From contig CALUIR010000001.1 of the NCBI GenBank assembly GCA_944320785.1, positions 124,001 to 188,000 of the forward strand: a stretch of DNA of 64,000 bases, given 5' to 3'. Under the pieces are notes generated by a model. That model searched no databases. It was not told the origin of the DNA and saw nothing but the letters and a program-made list of their open reading frames with translations. Position numbers and translations under genes: made by a program. Source of the DNA: an uncultured Bacteroidaceae bacterium (GTDB lineage Bacteria; Bacteroidota; Bacteroidia; Bacteroidales; Bacteroidaceae). Below are positions 56,335-64,000 of the stretch, piece by piece. The stretch's first letter is position 1, and every line of letters starts with the position of its first letter.

Positions 56335-57323
56335 ATAATTTCTCCTAAGATTAATCGGTGTTCATCATCCAATAGGTCTTCTAGGTTATATTGTTGGATA
56401 ACTTTTTTAAGTTCTATTATGCGTTTAGAAATATCAGTATTAGAATTCCTCACGTTTAAATATCTGTCAACTCCTCGATTAACGTTAATGTGCGTATTAA
56501 TAACAGGAGTAGGGCTTGACAGCAGGCTCAAGTCCGCACCTGTTATTTTTGCCAATTCAACAAGTTCTTGAGGCGTATAAAATTCACTGGGCCACCGATC
56601 TCTCTTATTGCTATTAGCTTCACTTGATAACAACGCTGCATTCCGCACTGTTAATGGATAAAGATATTTTGAAGGTAAAATATGATCAATATGCCATGAG
56701 CCGGTTTTATTAATATCAAGTATCTTACCTGTCTTAAAACATTTCCCTCCAAACCTATCAAAAAGTGCTTGAACATCTATTCGTTCATTGTATTCTTCAA
56801 CAAACATATCAGCAATACGTCGTCGAATAGACGATTCCCTTAATTGTTCCGAAGTACGTTGACAATTTAACACAGCATTTATAGCACCCTTACATGCCCG
56901 ACATTCCATCTGCTTTTCTAAAGGGCCAAAACCTTTATGCTTACTAAATGCACTATTGGGAAGTATTCTACCACAAACATTGCATTGCTTCCAATATGCT
57001 TCTGGCTTTTCTGTCGATATTCTGAAGAAAGCTTGCCAGAATCTTTCTGCCGTTAATTCTTCTTTTTCAAGCAATTCGGGTTTCCAATTTATCCAGCTAC
57101 TAGGCAAATCAGCTTCTTTTGAATGAACAAAACCACAGACTGAACATTCCCACTCAAAATTTTGATATGCAAATGCAGGAGAGACGAGTTCTTGACCTAT
57201 GTGTACAAAATTAATAGTTTTGCAATTTACGCATGTATATACACTCCAAGCATCATGAACGTTACTGTTTTCTAACAAAATTCTATCTATTCCGGTTTCA
57301 TTTTTAATGGGACGTCTTGCCAT
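56331..57323 (-). CDS. HNH restriction endonuclease with zinc ribbons
   Basis: 330 residues from the ATG at 57323 (MARRPIKNETGIDRILL). Two pairs of CxxC knuckles (CVNC/CSVC, then CNVC/CRAC) precede the HNH/beta-beta-alpha-metal core GSWHIDHILPSKYLYPLTVRNAALLSSEANSNK, where HIDH and the Asn residues are the catalytic and metal ligands. Convergent to the two methyltransferases and as AT-rich as they are, so it is the likely cognate restriction enzyme. Zinc-knuckle HNH type II enzymes are known (for example Hpy99I). Recognition site unknown. Confidence 0.85.
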   Translation of the reverse strand: MARRPIKNETGIDRILLENSNVHDAWSVYTCVNCKTINFVHIGQELVSPAFAYQNFEWECSVCGFVHSKEADLPSSWINWKPELLEKEELTAERFWQAFFRISTEKPEAYWKQCNVCGRILPNSAFSKHKGFGPLEKQMECRACKGAINAVLNCQRTSEQLRESSIRRRIADMFVEEYNERIDVQALFDRFGGKCFKTGKILDINKTGSWHIDHILPSKYLYPLTVRNAALLSSEANSNKRDRWPSEFYTPQELVELAKITGADLSLLSSPTPVINTHINVNRGVDRYLNVRNSNTDISKRIIELKKVIQQYNLEDLLDDEHRLILGEII

Positions 57324-57556
57324 ATAGATGTTTTTCTTGCAAAAATACAAATTTATTGCGTCGGCATCTACAAGCACCTGCAAATACGCTTAGTCAAACT
57401 TGTTTAGCCGTCTTCGATTTATACTAATCAATAAATGCATAACCACAGGTGAAGCATATGGAATTGAGGACATTGAAGTCCATGGAAATTATGACGATAA
57501 CCAATTAGTACAAAAAAATGTCGCTACTTTTTCATCATTATCTGCAAAAAATCATT

Positions 57557-57564
57557 TACTTTTG
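57557..57564 (+). promoter_or_regulatory. -7 promoter box of the 57.6 kb exported-protein gene
   Basis: TACTTTTG, 34 bases upstream of the ATG at 57599. Between it and the nuclease gene (57324-57556) I see no gene. Confidence 0.55.
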
Positions 57565-57598
57565 CAACATTAAAACAAGTATATTCCAGTTGAATAAC

Positions 57599-59062
57599 AT
57601 GACAATCCGAAAATTACTTCTCACCCTCACCGTCATTCTGGCTTTCGCCTGCCACGGAATGGGCGACAATCTCGACAGCACGCAATATGTGCTGGCCGTG
57701 GAATATGAAGGAAAGTGGTATGCCATGCGGCAATCCATCAGCAGCGGAGGGGCAAGAGCCACCGAAATTGAAGTGGTGGACAACAGCTACACGACCGCCA
57801 ATGATGACAACCTGATTTGGATATTAGGCATATACAATAATCTATACAAAGAAAATGAACGGCATTTGAAAGCACAAAGCGGGAAATATTTGTGTTATCA
57901 TGAGAAAGACGGCACAAACTTGTCTTTTTCAACAGGTTCAGACACTCAATGGACTTTTGAAGAACAAGCAGATGGGAGCTACACCCTCACCCCGGATGCT
58001 GACGCGAATCGCAGATTAGCCTTTTCATCCAACAGTGGCAATCCCATATTCAAATGCTATACAGACGGTTATAACTATTACATCTACAACTTCCGCCTTC
58101 TCCCCGTTTGCCAACAAGACAGCGGAACCAAAGCAATAACCTTGAAAGCCACATGGGACGCGGAAAGGCTCGGCCAATTAGACCTGAGCAATGCCACCAG
58201 CGTTGACTTGCGGCAGATAGAAATCCCGGCCAATGTGCAATGGGACGAAGGAAGAAACCCGAACTGCCTGGTTTATGTTGCCCCAAATGCAGCGAACACC
58301 GAAAGTATTCCCAACTTGATTCAAGTGGACGAAAACGGCAACGCCGCCGCACCGCACGAAATCATCCTGCAAGACGGACACGATTTCTGCAACAAACTGC
58401 CCTTTACCGGCAGCATCCGCTACACGCGCCGCCTGTATGAAGGATGGTCCACCTTGGCCTTGCCTTTCCCTTACCTCCTGCAAGGCGAAAGCATGGAGGA
58501 GTTCAGCAGCGCGGACGATGATGCCGTGACATTCACAACAACTGCCGCCACCACATTGGAAGCCAACAAAGCCTACCTTATTTATATGGATGCGGAAACC
58601 GACAAGGTGTTCGCCGCTGAGAATGCCAACGTGCCTGCCACCTTCATCGACAAAAGCACGCCATTCATGGCCAACTTCGTCACCTTCACGATGGCCAACG
58701 ATGACCATCTCTACAAACTGAACAATGACGGCACTGCTTTCAACCACTCTGACGGCACAGCCCCTGTGAGTGCTTTCAGGGCGTATTTGGATTTAAACGG
58801 ATATACGGAGGCAAGCAGCCCCAAAAGAATTGTCCACCGCAAAGAGAACCCGACAGGAATCCATGCAAAAGATGGCGGTTTCCCCGCCATCACCTACCGG
58901 GAAGGCACGCTATGCATCACGGCCGATGCCCCACAAATGCTGCACATCTACACGATGGATGGCAAAATGGTGCAGTCCGTGCGCCTGCATGTCGGGACAA
59001 ACCACATCCGCATCCCGCTGAAAGGCATGTACCTCCTCAACAACCGGAAATTCATCTTCTAA
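57599..59062 (+). CDS. Exported protein of unknown function with truncated T9SS-like tail
   Basis: 487 residues from the ATG at 57599 (MTIRKLLLTLTVILAFACHG). The N-terminal ~160 residues (YVLAVEYEGKWYAMRQS, KYLCYHEKDGTNLSF, YNYYIYNFRLLPV) look like a lectin-type beta trefoil or sandwich. A middle domain contains RRLYEGWSTLALPFPY, frequent in Bacteroidales surface proteins. The end (MLHIYTMDGKMVQSVRLHVG, GMYLLNNRKFIF) resembles a sorting domain without the basic tail. Function unknown. A 54-residue peptide gene follows 12 bases later. Confidence 0.75.
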   Translation: MTIRKLLLTLTVILAFACHGMGDNLDSTQYVLAVEYEGKWYAMRQSISSGGARATEIEVVDNSYTTANDDNLIWILGIYNNLYKENERHLKAQSGKYLCYHEKDGTNLSFSTGSDTQWTFEEQADGSYTLTPDADANRRLAFSSNSGNPIFKCYTDGYNYYIYNFRLLPVCQQDSGTKAITLKATWDAERLGQLDLSNATSVDLRQIEIPANVQWDEGRNPNCLVYVAPNAANTESIPNLIQVDENGNAAAPHEIILQDGHDFCNKLPFTGSIRYTRRLYEGWSTLALPFPYLLQGESMEEFSSADDDAVTFTTTAATTLEANKAYLIYMDAETDKVFAAENANVPATFIDKSTPFMANFVTFTMANDDHLYKLNNDGTAFNHSDGTAPVSAFRAYLDLNGYTEASSPKRIVHRKENPTGIHAKDGGFPAITYREGTLCITADAPQMLHIYTMDGKMVQSVRLHVGTNHIRIPLKGMYLLNNRKFIF

Positions 59063-59074
59063 CAATATACCGAC

Positions 59075-59239
59075 ATGAAAACAAAAGAAACGTACATCAA
59101 GCCGGAAATCACCGTCATCGAAATGGAATGCCCGGAAGTGATTGCCGCTTCCCACACCGACATCCCGTTCGATGAAAGCTACGACAACAGCCCTGCGCGC
59201 TCCGCACGACGCGACTTCTGGGGCAACGGCGAAGAATAA
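59075..59239 (+). CDS. Small conserved-looking peptide, possible secreted or RiPP-like peptide
   Basis: 54 residues, MKTKETYIKPEITVIEMECP followed by EVIAASHTDIPFDES and an Arg/Gly tail ending FWGNGEE. The pattern MK..YIKPEI.VIE.E...VIAAS then a variable polar tail is common in short Bacteroidales proteins of unknown function. It has no signal peptide. The constant N-terminal half and variable C-terminal half resemble a leader/core layout, but no modifying enzyme is adjacent. Twelve bases behind the exported-protein gene, so cotranscribed. Confidence 0.7.
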   Translation: MKTKETYIKPEITVIEMECPEVIAASHTDIPFDESYDNSPARSARRDFWGNGEE

Positions 59240-59299
59240 CATCACCCGCTTCCCACTTGGGATTTCAGATGAATCTTCAGGCAGCAGACTTGCCTCCCG

Positions 59300-59947
59300 T
59301 CAGGTGGACAGCACGAGTGCCCGCACACGGTCGAAGCGATGTTGCCGCAAATCAGCAGGAGAGATTAAGAAATCAAGCACGCCGAAATCCATGAAATTGA
59401 GGTTGAAATCCATGCCATAAAACGAATCCACCTGGAACAGGATGAGCCAGTCTTCATAAGGAGCATCCCAGGTTTCCCACGGACGATGCGCTGGCGGCGC
59501 AAAAAGCATGTGTTCTTCCGACAAGGGCGGCACCTCATGGCTGTAACCGATTGCCAGTTCACCGGGAGCAAACGGATTGTCGTCATCGTCCAACAACACC
59601 ACTTCATCCATGCCATCAAGCGACGGGAAATAAAGAACCCTCACGGCATCCGTGCTGCTGATGCTTCCGCCGATGCAATCCGTAGCCGCACAATAGCCCA
59701 TATAATGGTCTATCTTGGCGAAAAAAGACAACAATCCTTCGTGCGGCAACAAATGGCCGGCATCGTAAGGCGCCACTTCCGCCAAATTGATTTGGCAGAC
59801 AAAGAAATAAGGAAATTCATCCCCTTCATCGTCGATGTACATGGGATATTTGAAGCCTTTGGGCAAATCAGGATTTCCCCAAAAGCGGGAAGCCCCTACG
59901 GGCAACTTCTCAAAAGGGACAGAAAGCGTGAGATGAACGGGTTTCAT
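59300..59947 (-). CDS. YwqG-like (DUF1963) protein
   Basis: 215 residues: PVGASRFWGNPDLPKGFKYP, FPYFFVCQINLAEVAPYD, GLLSFFAKID, VLYFPSL and WLILFQVDSF are hallmarks of DUF1963/YwqG. The fold is beta-rich and its biochemical role unknown; relatives often sit in toxin-immunity or mobile clusters. Last gene of a three-gene minus-strand run, 15 bases from its neighbour. Confidence 0.85.
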   Translation of the reverse strand: MKPVHLTLSVPFEKLPVGASRFWGNPDLPKGFKYPMYIDDEGDEFPYFFVCQINLAEVAPYDAGHLLPHEGLLSFFAKIDHYMGYCAATDCIGGSISSTDAVRVLYFPSLDGMDEVVLLDDDDNPFAPGELAIGYSHEVPPLSEEHMLFAPPAHRPWETWDAPYEDWLILFQVDSFYGMDFNLNFMDFGVLDFLISPADLRQHRFDRVRALVLST

Positions 59948-59962
59948 ATTTTCCAGGATAAG

Positions 59963-61126
59963 TTAATCTTCTTCAATGATTTGTTCCGGCTCCCAAATGG
60001 CATCCATGAGGTCGCGGGCAATTGTGTTGCCATCTTCAGCGGCAGTGGCCAACAAGTCGTAGTAACGTTCCATGTCGTCCATGAAAAGAGCAGGGTCATT
60101 GTTGACAGCCGCCACTTCCAACCATTCCCACGACAAGGCTTTCCCGGGAGCAAGGCATCCTTTGTCGATGCCTTCAAGCAATATCCGGCGGAACAATCCT
60201 TCGCGCACAATCAGGCAACTCGACCAATTATTGGATGCCGCCAGCAAGGCTTTCAAGGGATAAGCTTCCACCATTCCTTCTTGAATGGCCCTGTCCAAAA
60301 GATGCAAAGCCTTTTCTTCTTGCCGGGTAGTCTCCAGATAAACCGATTTCTGCTCCCTGCAATGTTCATCGCTTATCTCGGATATGATGTCCAATGCCTG
60401 GTAGTAAGGAGGCATTTCATGATAGCTGAAGACAAGGCACGCCCTGTCGGAACTCAAGCCGGGATTATCCACCAAATAATACTTCGTGGACAGTTCCCCG
60501 CCAAAATCCAATGAATATTCCTCCTCGCCCCAACGCAACAAGAGTTGCTTTTCCGACAATTGCAAAACCTCTATCTTCCCAACCCCCAATTCTTCGGATT
60601 CAATGAATCTCTTTTCCTGCAAATCCTTGAAAGGGACAAACAACTTTTGCTCGTAGCTTCCTGCCACCGACATGTCCTGCGTCATATGCCGGGCTGCTAT
60701 CTCAAGTTCTATGGGCGGATATTCCACAGGCCGTGCGCCAGCCTCTCCCTTCTCGCCGCCCGCATCTTTATCCGCATTGAGATGGGTGTCCATATATTGC
60801 AAGTCGCCAACACAGCCGTTCAGAATATCACGGACAGTTGACTGGTCGTCCTCATCCATTTTGTGAATCTCCATGGCCAAGTTAAACCGTTTCCGGACAT
60901 CCGACAACAGGAGGTGTTCATCAGCAATGCCCCGGCTCCGGGCAAAATCCTGCAAACGAACAGGAAGGGTGGCCAAAATGAAACACCATGGCGTGGCCGC
61001 ATCATCTTCACGTTCAGATATACGCTGGATGGAATGATATATCTGCGCCAGATGTTCATTCCGGGTGCATACCTGCCAACCGTTTATGCAGAAGTGCTTC
61101 TCTTTGATAATGTCGCGGGTATCCAT
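59963..61126 (-). CDS. Hypothetical protein
   Basis: 387 residues, acidic and soluble, no signal peptide or membrane segment. Segments such as MDTRDIIKEKHFCINGWQV, EEEYSLDFGGELSTKYYLVD and a helical C-terminal third (ALHLLDRAIQEGMVEAYPLKALL) do not match a family I can name. The C-terminal part resembles short helical repeats. Position between the YwqG-like gene and another unknown gene suggests a shared, possibly immunity-like, function. Confidence 0.7.
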   Translation of the reverse strand: MDTRDIIKEKHFCINGWQVCTRNEHLAQIYHSIQRISEREDDAATPWCFILATLPVRLQDFARSRGIADEHLLLSDVRKRFNLAMEIHKMDEDDQSTVRDILNGCVGDLQYMDTHLNADKDAGGEKGEAGARPVEYPPIELEIAARHMTQDMSVAGSYEQKLFVPFKDLQEKRFIESEELGVGKIEVLQLSEKQLLLRWGEEEYSLDFGGELSTKYYLVDNPGLSSDRACLVFSYHEMPPYYQALDIISEISDEHCREQKSVYLETTRQEEKALHLLDRAIQEGMVEAYPLKALLAASNNWSSCLIVREGLFRRILLEGIDKGCLAPGKALSWEWLEVAAVNNDPALFMDDMERYYDLLATAAEDGNTIARDLMDAIWEPEQIIEED

Positions 61127-61141
61127 TCCAAACTTCCTTTT

Positions 61142-61732
61142 TCAGTCAAACCTGACTCTTGGATTCATGACAGATGGAGAATCCCATTGGATGCCATACT
61201 TCCCCAACACATTCCCTTTGACCATCCAATACATGAAGCAGAAACCCATGCCGCGCCTTTCGCCTTTCAGTTTCTTTTCGCATTCTTCCTCCACTTTGCA
61301 AATAATGTCTTCCCACTCTCGTGTCCGCTCCACCGGGTCGAACTTCAGGTGCCGGCCATACTTCTTGCAGTATTCCTCCATCGGCAAATCCAGATCGATG
61401 AAGTCCCGCAACTGTTCCAATGCCTTGCGGTTGCTTTCATCTCCGGCATCCAATGCCTGCATATACTCACGAACTTCGATGCAAAACCTTGGCGACAGGG
61501 TTTCTTCCATCTGCCCCAGCATCTTCCCCAACAATGCCGCTTTTTCTTCCGGCGTGTCAAATTCGCCTTCCACCGTGTCAGGCAAAGCCTTCATCATCTC
61601 GAAAGCCTTTTGCCCCAAGGCAATGTTCTTCCATATCGCGCCGAAAGTATAATGGTTCTTCACCATCTTCTTGAACAGCTTCGCAAGCTCCTTGACTGTC
61701 GATTCCATACCTGTCTTCTTAAACCAAGCCAT
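61142..61732 (-). CDS. Hypothetical helical protein
   Basis: 196 residues from the ATG at 61732 (MAWFKKTGMESTV). Predicted almost entirely helical and charged; EEYCKKYGRHLKFDPVERTR and WEDIICKVEEECEKKLKGER are typical stretches. No family recognised. First gene of the run with the 387-residue protein (15-base gap) and the YwqG-like protein. The MAWF...K start resembles small proteins encoded near toxin-immunity loci; this is only an impression. Confidence 0.65.
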   Translation of the reverse strand: MAWFKKTGMESTVKELAKLFKKMVKNHYTFGAIWKNIALGQKAFEMMKALPDTVEGEFDTPEEKAALLGKMLGQMEETLSPRFCIEVREYMQALDAGDESNRKALEQLRDFIDLDLPMEEYCKKYGRHLKFDPVERTREWEDIICKVEEECEKKLKGERRGMGFCFMYWMVKGNVLGKYGIQWDSPSVMNPRVRFD

Positions 61733-61862
61733 GTCCGTTATCTTTTCAGTTCTCAACTACATACCGTTCGGATTCTCAAATCTAACAATATAAGACTCCG
61801 TTTAAAGCATGCATGCTGCCTGCAAATATAAAAAAAATTCCATACAGGCTTCATGTTTTCCA

Positions 61863-62435
61863 TTACAATGTTTCAACAAAACTTCTTATCACATAAATTC
61901 CGTAATCAACCCCGTCCTTGCGCAATGTAGCCAGTTCCTCCACTTGAGCGACACGAAAGCCATTTCCTTGCAGGATAGCAGACAAATGCCCAGAAGCGAA
62001 ACCGTCATGCGGAACAATATCGTTCTGATGGAAAGGCGCTTCACAATTGGGAGACATTTCACAAATGACAAGTTCTCCATCTTGGGCAAGCAACGAACGG
62101 ATTTTGGATAGTTCAGCCATTATATCTGCCACATGATGGAAGGAAAGGAAATAATAAATCAAGTCATAAGAACCGCCCATTGAATGAATGGTGCTGCAAG
62201 CAACGGCAACCTGACGGTTGTGCCGCCACCGATGCCGTTGGCCGTCAACCACAGATTGCGAAACATCAATCAATGTCATCCTTTCACCAAGTGCGCACAT
62301 GCAGGCAGCCGCAATCCCGTAACCGCACCCCACATCAAGGATACTGCGGTAAAGGAATGGATGATGCGCCTTTACTGCCTCATAAAACAATTGCCCCAAA
62401 GCCTGCTGGCCGGTTGCCCAATTTACGATTCCCAT
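61863..62435 (-). CDS. Class I SAM-dependent methyltransferase
   Basis: 190 residues from the ATG at 62435; a TTG at 62459 would add 8 residues and overlap the M42 peptidase gene. Motif I ILDVGCGYGIAAACM, motif II region LIDVSQSVV, and YDLIYYFLSFHHV. Small-molecule-type Rossmann methyltransferase; substrate unknown. It is the last gene of a coupled series SDR-M42 peptidase-methyltransferase. Confidence 0.85.
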   Translation of the reverse strand: MGIVNWATGQQALGQLFYEAVKAHHPFLYRSILDVGCGYGIAAACMCALGERMTLIDVSQSVVDGQRHRWRHNRQVAVACSTIHSMGGSYDLIYYFLSFHHVADIMAELSKIRSLLAQDGELVICEMSPNCEAPFHQNDIVPHDGFASGHLSAILQGNGFRVAQVEELATLRKDGVDYGIYVIRSFVETL

Positions 62436-62446
62436 CTTCAGATGCT

Positions 62447-63499
62447 TCAAAATGTCCAATCGGGCGGATTCACGGGAAAGTCCGCATCAAGATGAAGGAG
62501 GAATGATTCCAACAACTTAATGCAAGAACCTATATCCTTCAAAGAGCATTGTTCGTAATGCGTATGCATGTATTTGCACGGAATGGAAATATCGGCCACG
62601 GCTGTTCGAGGAGAAAACAATTGGATGCGCGAACTGTCCGTTCCTCCGGTTATATTACGCCCTACAGCCATCTGCAAAGGTATATCCGCCGTATGTGCAA
62701 CGCTTTCCAACGCTTGGCGAAGCACAGGATTGCTGTCCGCATTGCGGTAAAGGACACTGCCATCACCCAACTTCGGCAAATGTTTCTTGTCCATTTGGCA
62801 AGCATCTGTCACATCCACATTCAAACAAACAGCAGGCATTGTGTTTTGTGCAAGCACGGCCATTCCCCTCAACCCTATTTCTTCTTGCACAGTCGTTGCA
62901 ACAGAAAGATGGACATGATGCAATTTGCCCGCCAAATGGCGGAACACTTGTGAAAGGACAAACACGCCCACCCGGTCGTCAACGGCTTTTGAAATGAGCG
63001 TATCTCCTATGACACGTGCATTGGGACTGAATGTGGCAACATCACCGAGACGCACCCACTGCATTGTTTCCTCCTTGCTTTGGCTGAAAATGTCAATGAA
63101 ACAATCATCCATGTCGGGAACGGCATTGTTGTTCCCCGCAGCGCGCGACACGACAATTCCCGGCCGGATGCCTTGAAATGTATGGATTTCCACCTCCTGC
63201 CCTATGGCATGCAAAAGAGCCATGCCTCCCAGTTTCCTTAGCCTCAACAATCCGTCATCACAATATCCTGTCACCTGCAGGCCAATTTCGTCAATGTGCG
63301 CAGAAAGCAGAATCCGATAATCCCCTCCGGCATTGGATGCAACAAGAGTGTTGCCTATCATGTCTGCCACCACTTCATCCGCACAAGCAGAAAGATATTG
63401 ACGGAAAAGCGCACTTGGCCGATGTTCATCCGAAGAAGCACCTGCCGCCTGCAATAATGCAAAAAGAAAATCTTTATCCATGCAATCCTTCCCCATCAT
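62447..63499 (-). CDS. M42 family metallo-aminopeptidase
   Basis: 350 residues. Metal ligands and catalytic residues of the M42 (glutamyl aminopeptidase/FrvX-type) family: LLSAHIDEIGLQV (first His-x-Asp), SKAVDDRVGVFVL, TTVQEEIGLRG (Glu-Glu), LNVDVTDA and ISIPCKYMHTHYE (last His). Normally forms tetrahedral dodecamers that trim peptides in the cytoplasm. The ATG at 63499 overlaps the SDR stop (ATGA), so it is coupled to it; the operon may process a peptide-like metabolite. Confidence 0.9.
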   Translation of the reverse strand: MMGKDCMDKDFLFALLQAAGASSDEHRPSALFRQYLSACADEVVADMIGNTLVASNAGGDYRILLSAHIDEIGLQVTGYCDDGLLRLRKLGGMALLHAIGQEVEIHTFQGIRPGIVVSRAAGNNNAVPDMDDCFIDIFSQSKEETMQWVRLGDVATFSPNARVIGDTLISKAVDDRVGVFVLSQVFRHLAGKLHHVHLSVATTVQEEIGLRGMAVLAQNTMPAVCLNVDVTDACQMDKKHLPKLGDGSVLYRNADSNPVLRQALESVAHTADIPLQMAVGRNITGGTDSSRIQLFSPRTAVADISIPCKYMHTHYEQCSLKDIGSCIKLLESFLLHLDADFPVNPPDWTF

Positions 63500-64000
63500 A
63501 ATATTCCCGCATTAATGTGGATCTTCTCACCCGTGATGCAATAACTTTTCTCACTTGTAAGATAATCAATCGTATTTACCACAGAATCCGTGTCAATGAG
63601 TTGCCCAAGGGCGGATATCGATTTCAATCCTTTTGTCAGCCGGTCGTTCACGGTGGAACGCATCCCTATATTCATCAGCCCAAGCACTACGGTATTTGAA
63701 CGGATGCCGAAGCGCCCATATTCATAAGCAGTGTCTTGCGAAAAGGTTTCAATGGCTGCTTTCGTGGCTCCTATCATCGAAAGGCCATAAAACGAACGGT
63801 GGGCGCATATCGATGAAACATGCACGATAATCCCTCGCGTCTTATGCCGCAGGAAATTGTTAATCACCATTTTCGTAACCACAATAGGCGCAACCGTGTT
63901 TATCATCACCATCTTTGCCATTTCTTCCGCTTGGATGCGATGGACAAGTTCCTTATAAAGAATTGCTGCATTGTTTATGAAAACATCTATCTTTTCCTCG
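63496..64000 (-). CDS. SDR family oxidoreductase, 5' end outside window
   Basis: The frame is open to the window edge, so the N-terminal NAD(P) site is missing. Visible are IDVFINNAAI (NNAG-like motif), VHVSSICAHRSFYG with the catalytic-region Ser, GATKAAIETF with the active-site Lys, and ITGEKIHINAGIL (FabG-like C terminus). The residue four before the Lys, normally the catalytic Tyr of YxxxK, is Ile. The protein may use the nearby Tyr of SFYG or be catalytically altered. Confidence 0.85.
   Translation of the reverse strand, partial: EEKIDVFINNAAILYKELVHRIQAEEMAKMVMINTVAPIVVTKMVINNFLRHKTRGIIVHVSSICAHRSFYGLSMIGATKAAIETFSQDTAYEYGRFGIRSNTVVLGLMNIGMRSTVNDRLTKGLKSISALGQLIDTDSVVNTIDYLTSEKSYCITGEKIHINAGIL

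Overview
The window is chromosomal DNA from a member of the Bacteroidales (Bacteroidota). About twenty intergenic regions carry the phylum-specific -7 promoter box TAnnTTTG. Several exported proteins end in a type IX secretion (T9SS) type A-like sorting domain. GH97 and GH95 glycosidases, BspA-type repeats, DUF4369 and Omp28 proteins are also typical. Most of the window looks GC-rich by eye; 53.6-57.5 kb and 39.3-40.6 kb are clearly AT-richer. The genus cannot be fixed from the sequence alone. No rRNA, tRNA, CRISPR array or insertion sequence was seen.

Layout. 0-3.4 kb: end of a T9SS-exported protein, then a PadR regulator/PspC-like membrane protein pair behind a palindromic operator. 3.9-9.3 kb: GH97 glycosidase and mfd. 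9.4-14.4 kb: plus-strand operon with a polyprenol-phosphate glycosyltransferase, pyrC, a stand-alone methionine synthase reactivation domain, a metallophosphoesterase and plsC. 14.5-20.2 kb: DUF4369 lipoprotein, mtaB plus a GT2 glycosyltransferase, a tiny lipoprotein, an SMR transporter and glyA. 20.5-25.5 kb: lipoprotein, rsmG, MBL hydrolase and gcvP. 25.7-32.1 kb: GH95 fucosidase, an outer-membrane barrel, a BspA repeat protein and a lytic transglycosylase. 32.2-34.5 kb: ffh-folD. 34.6-39.0 kb: a five-gene RiPP-like operon (HPr-kinase-like protein, Ser/His S26-like peptidase, PqqD-like protein, nucleotidyltransferase, ABC exporter) with no visible precursor or cyclase. 39.3-42 kb: a gene remnant, a GNAT acetyltransferase and pgk. 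42-48.3 kb: two large T9SS proteins and an outer-membrane barrel gene broken by an amber codon in its signal peptide. 48.4-53.1 kb: Pif1-type helicase with TPRs, a Sua5/YciO protein and groES-groEL. 53.6-57.4 kb: an AT-rich type II restriction-modification island (two methyltransferases, convergent HNH nuclease). 57.6-64 kb: an exported protein with a 54-aa companion peptide, a YwqG-containing operon, and a SAM methyltransferase/M42 peptidase/SDR operon cut by the window edge.

The most unusual non-coding feature is a set of intergenic palindrome arrays. Three loci each hold exactly three copies of a 15-bp palindrome at a strict 23-bp period. A fourth locus holds six copies of an unrelated 14-bp palindrome at the same 23-bp period. 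A fifth holds four 19-bp palindromes at a 21-bp period, with one solitary copy elsewhere. Some flanking words recur between loci, suggesting one class of dispersed element with interchangeable cores.
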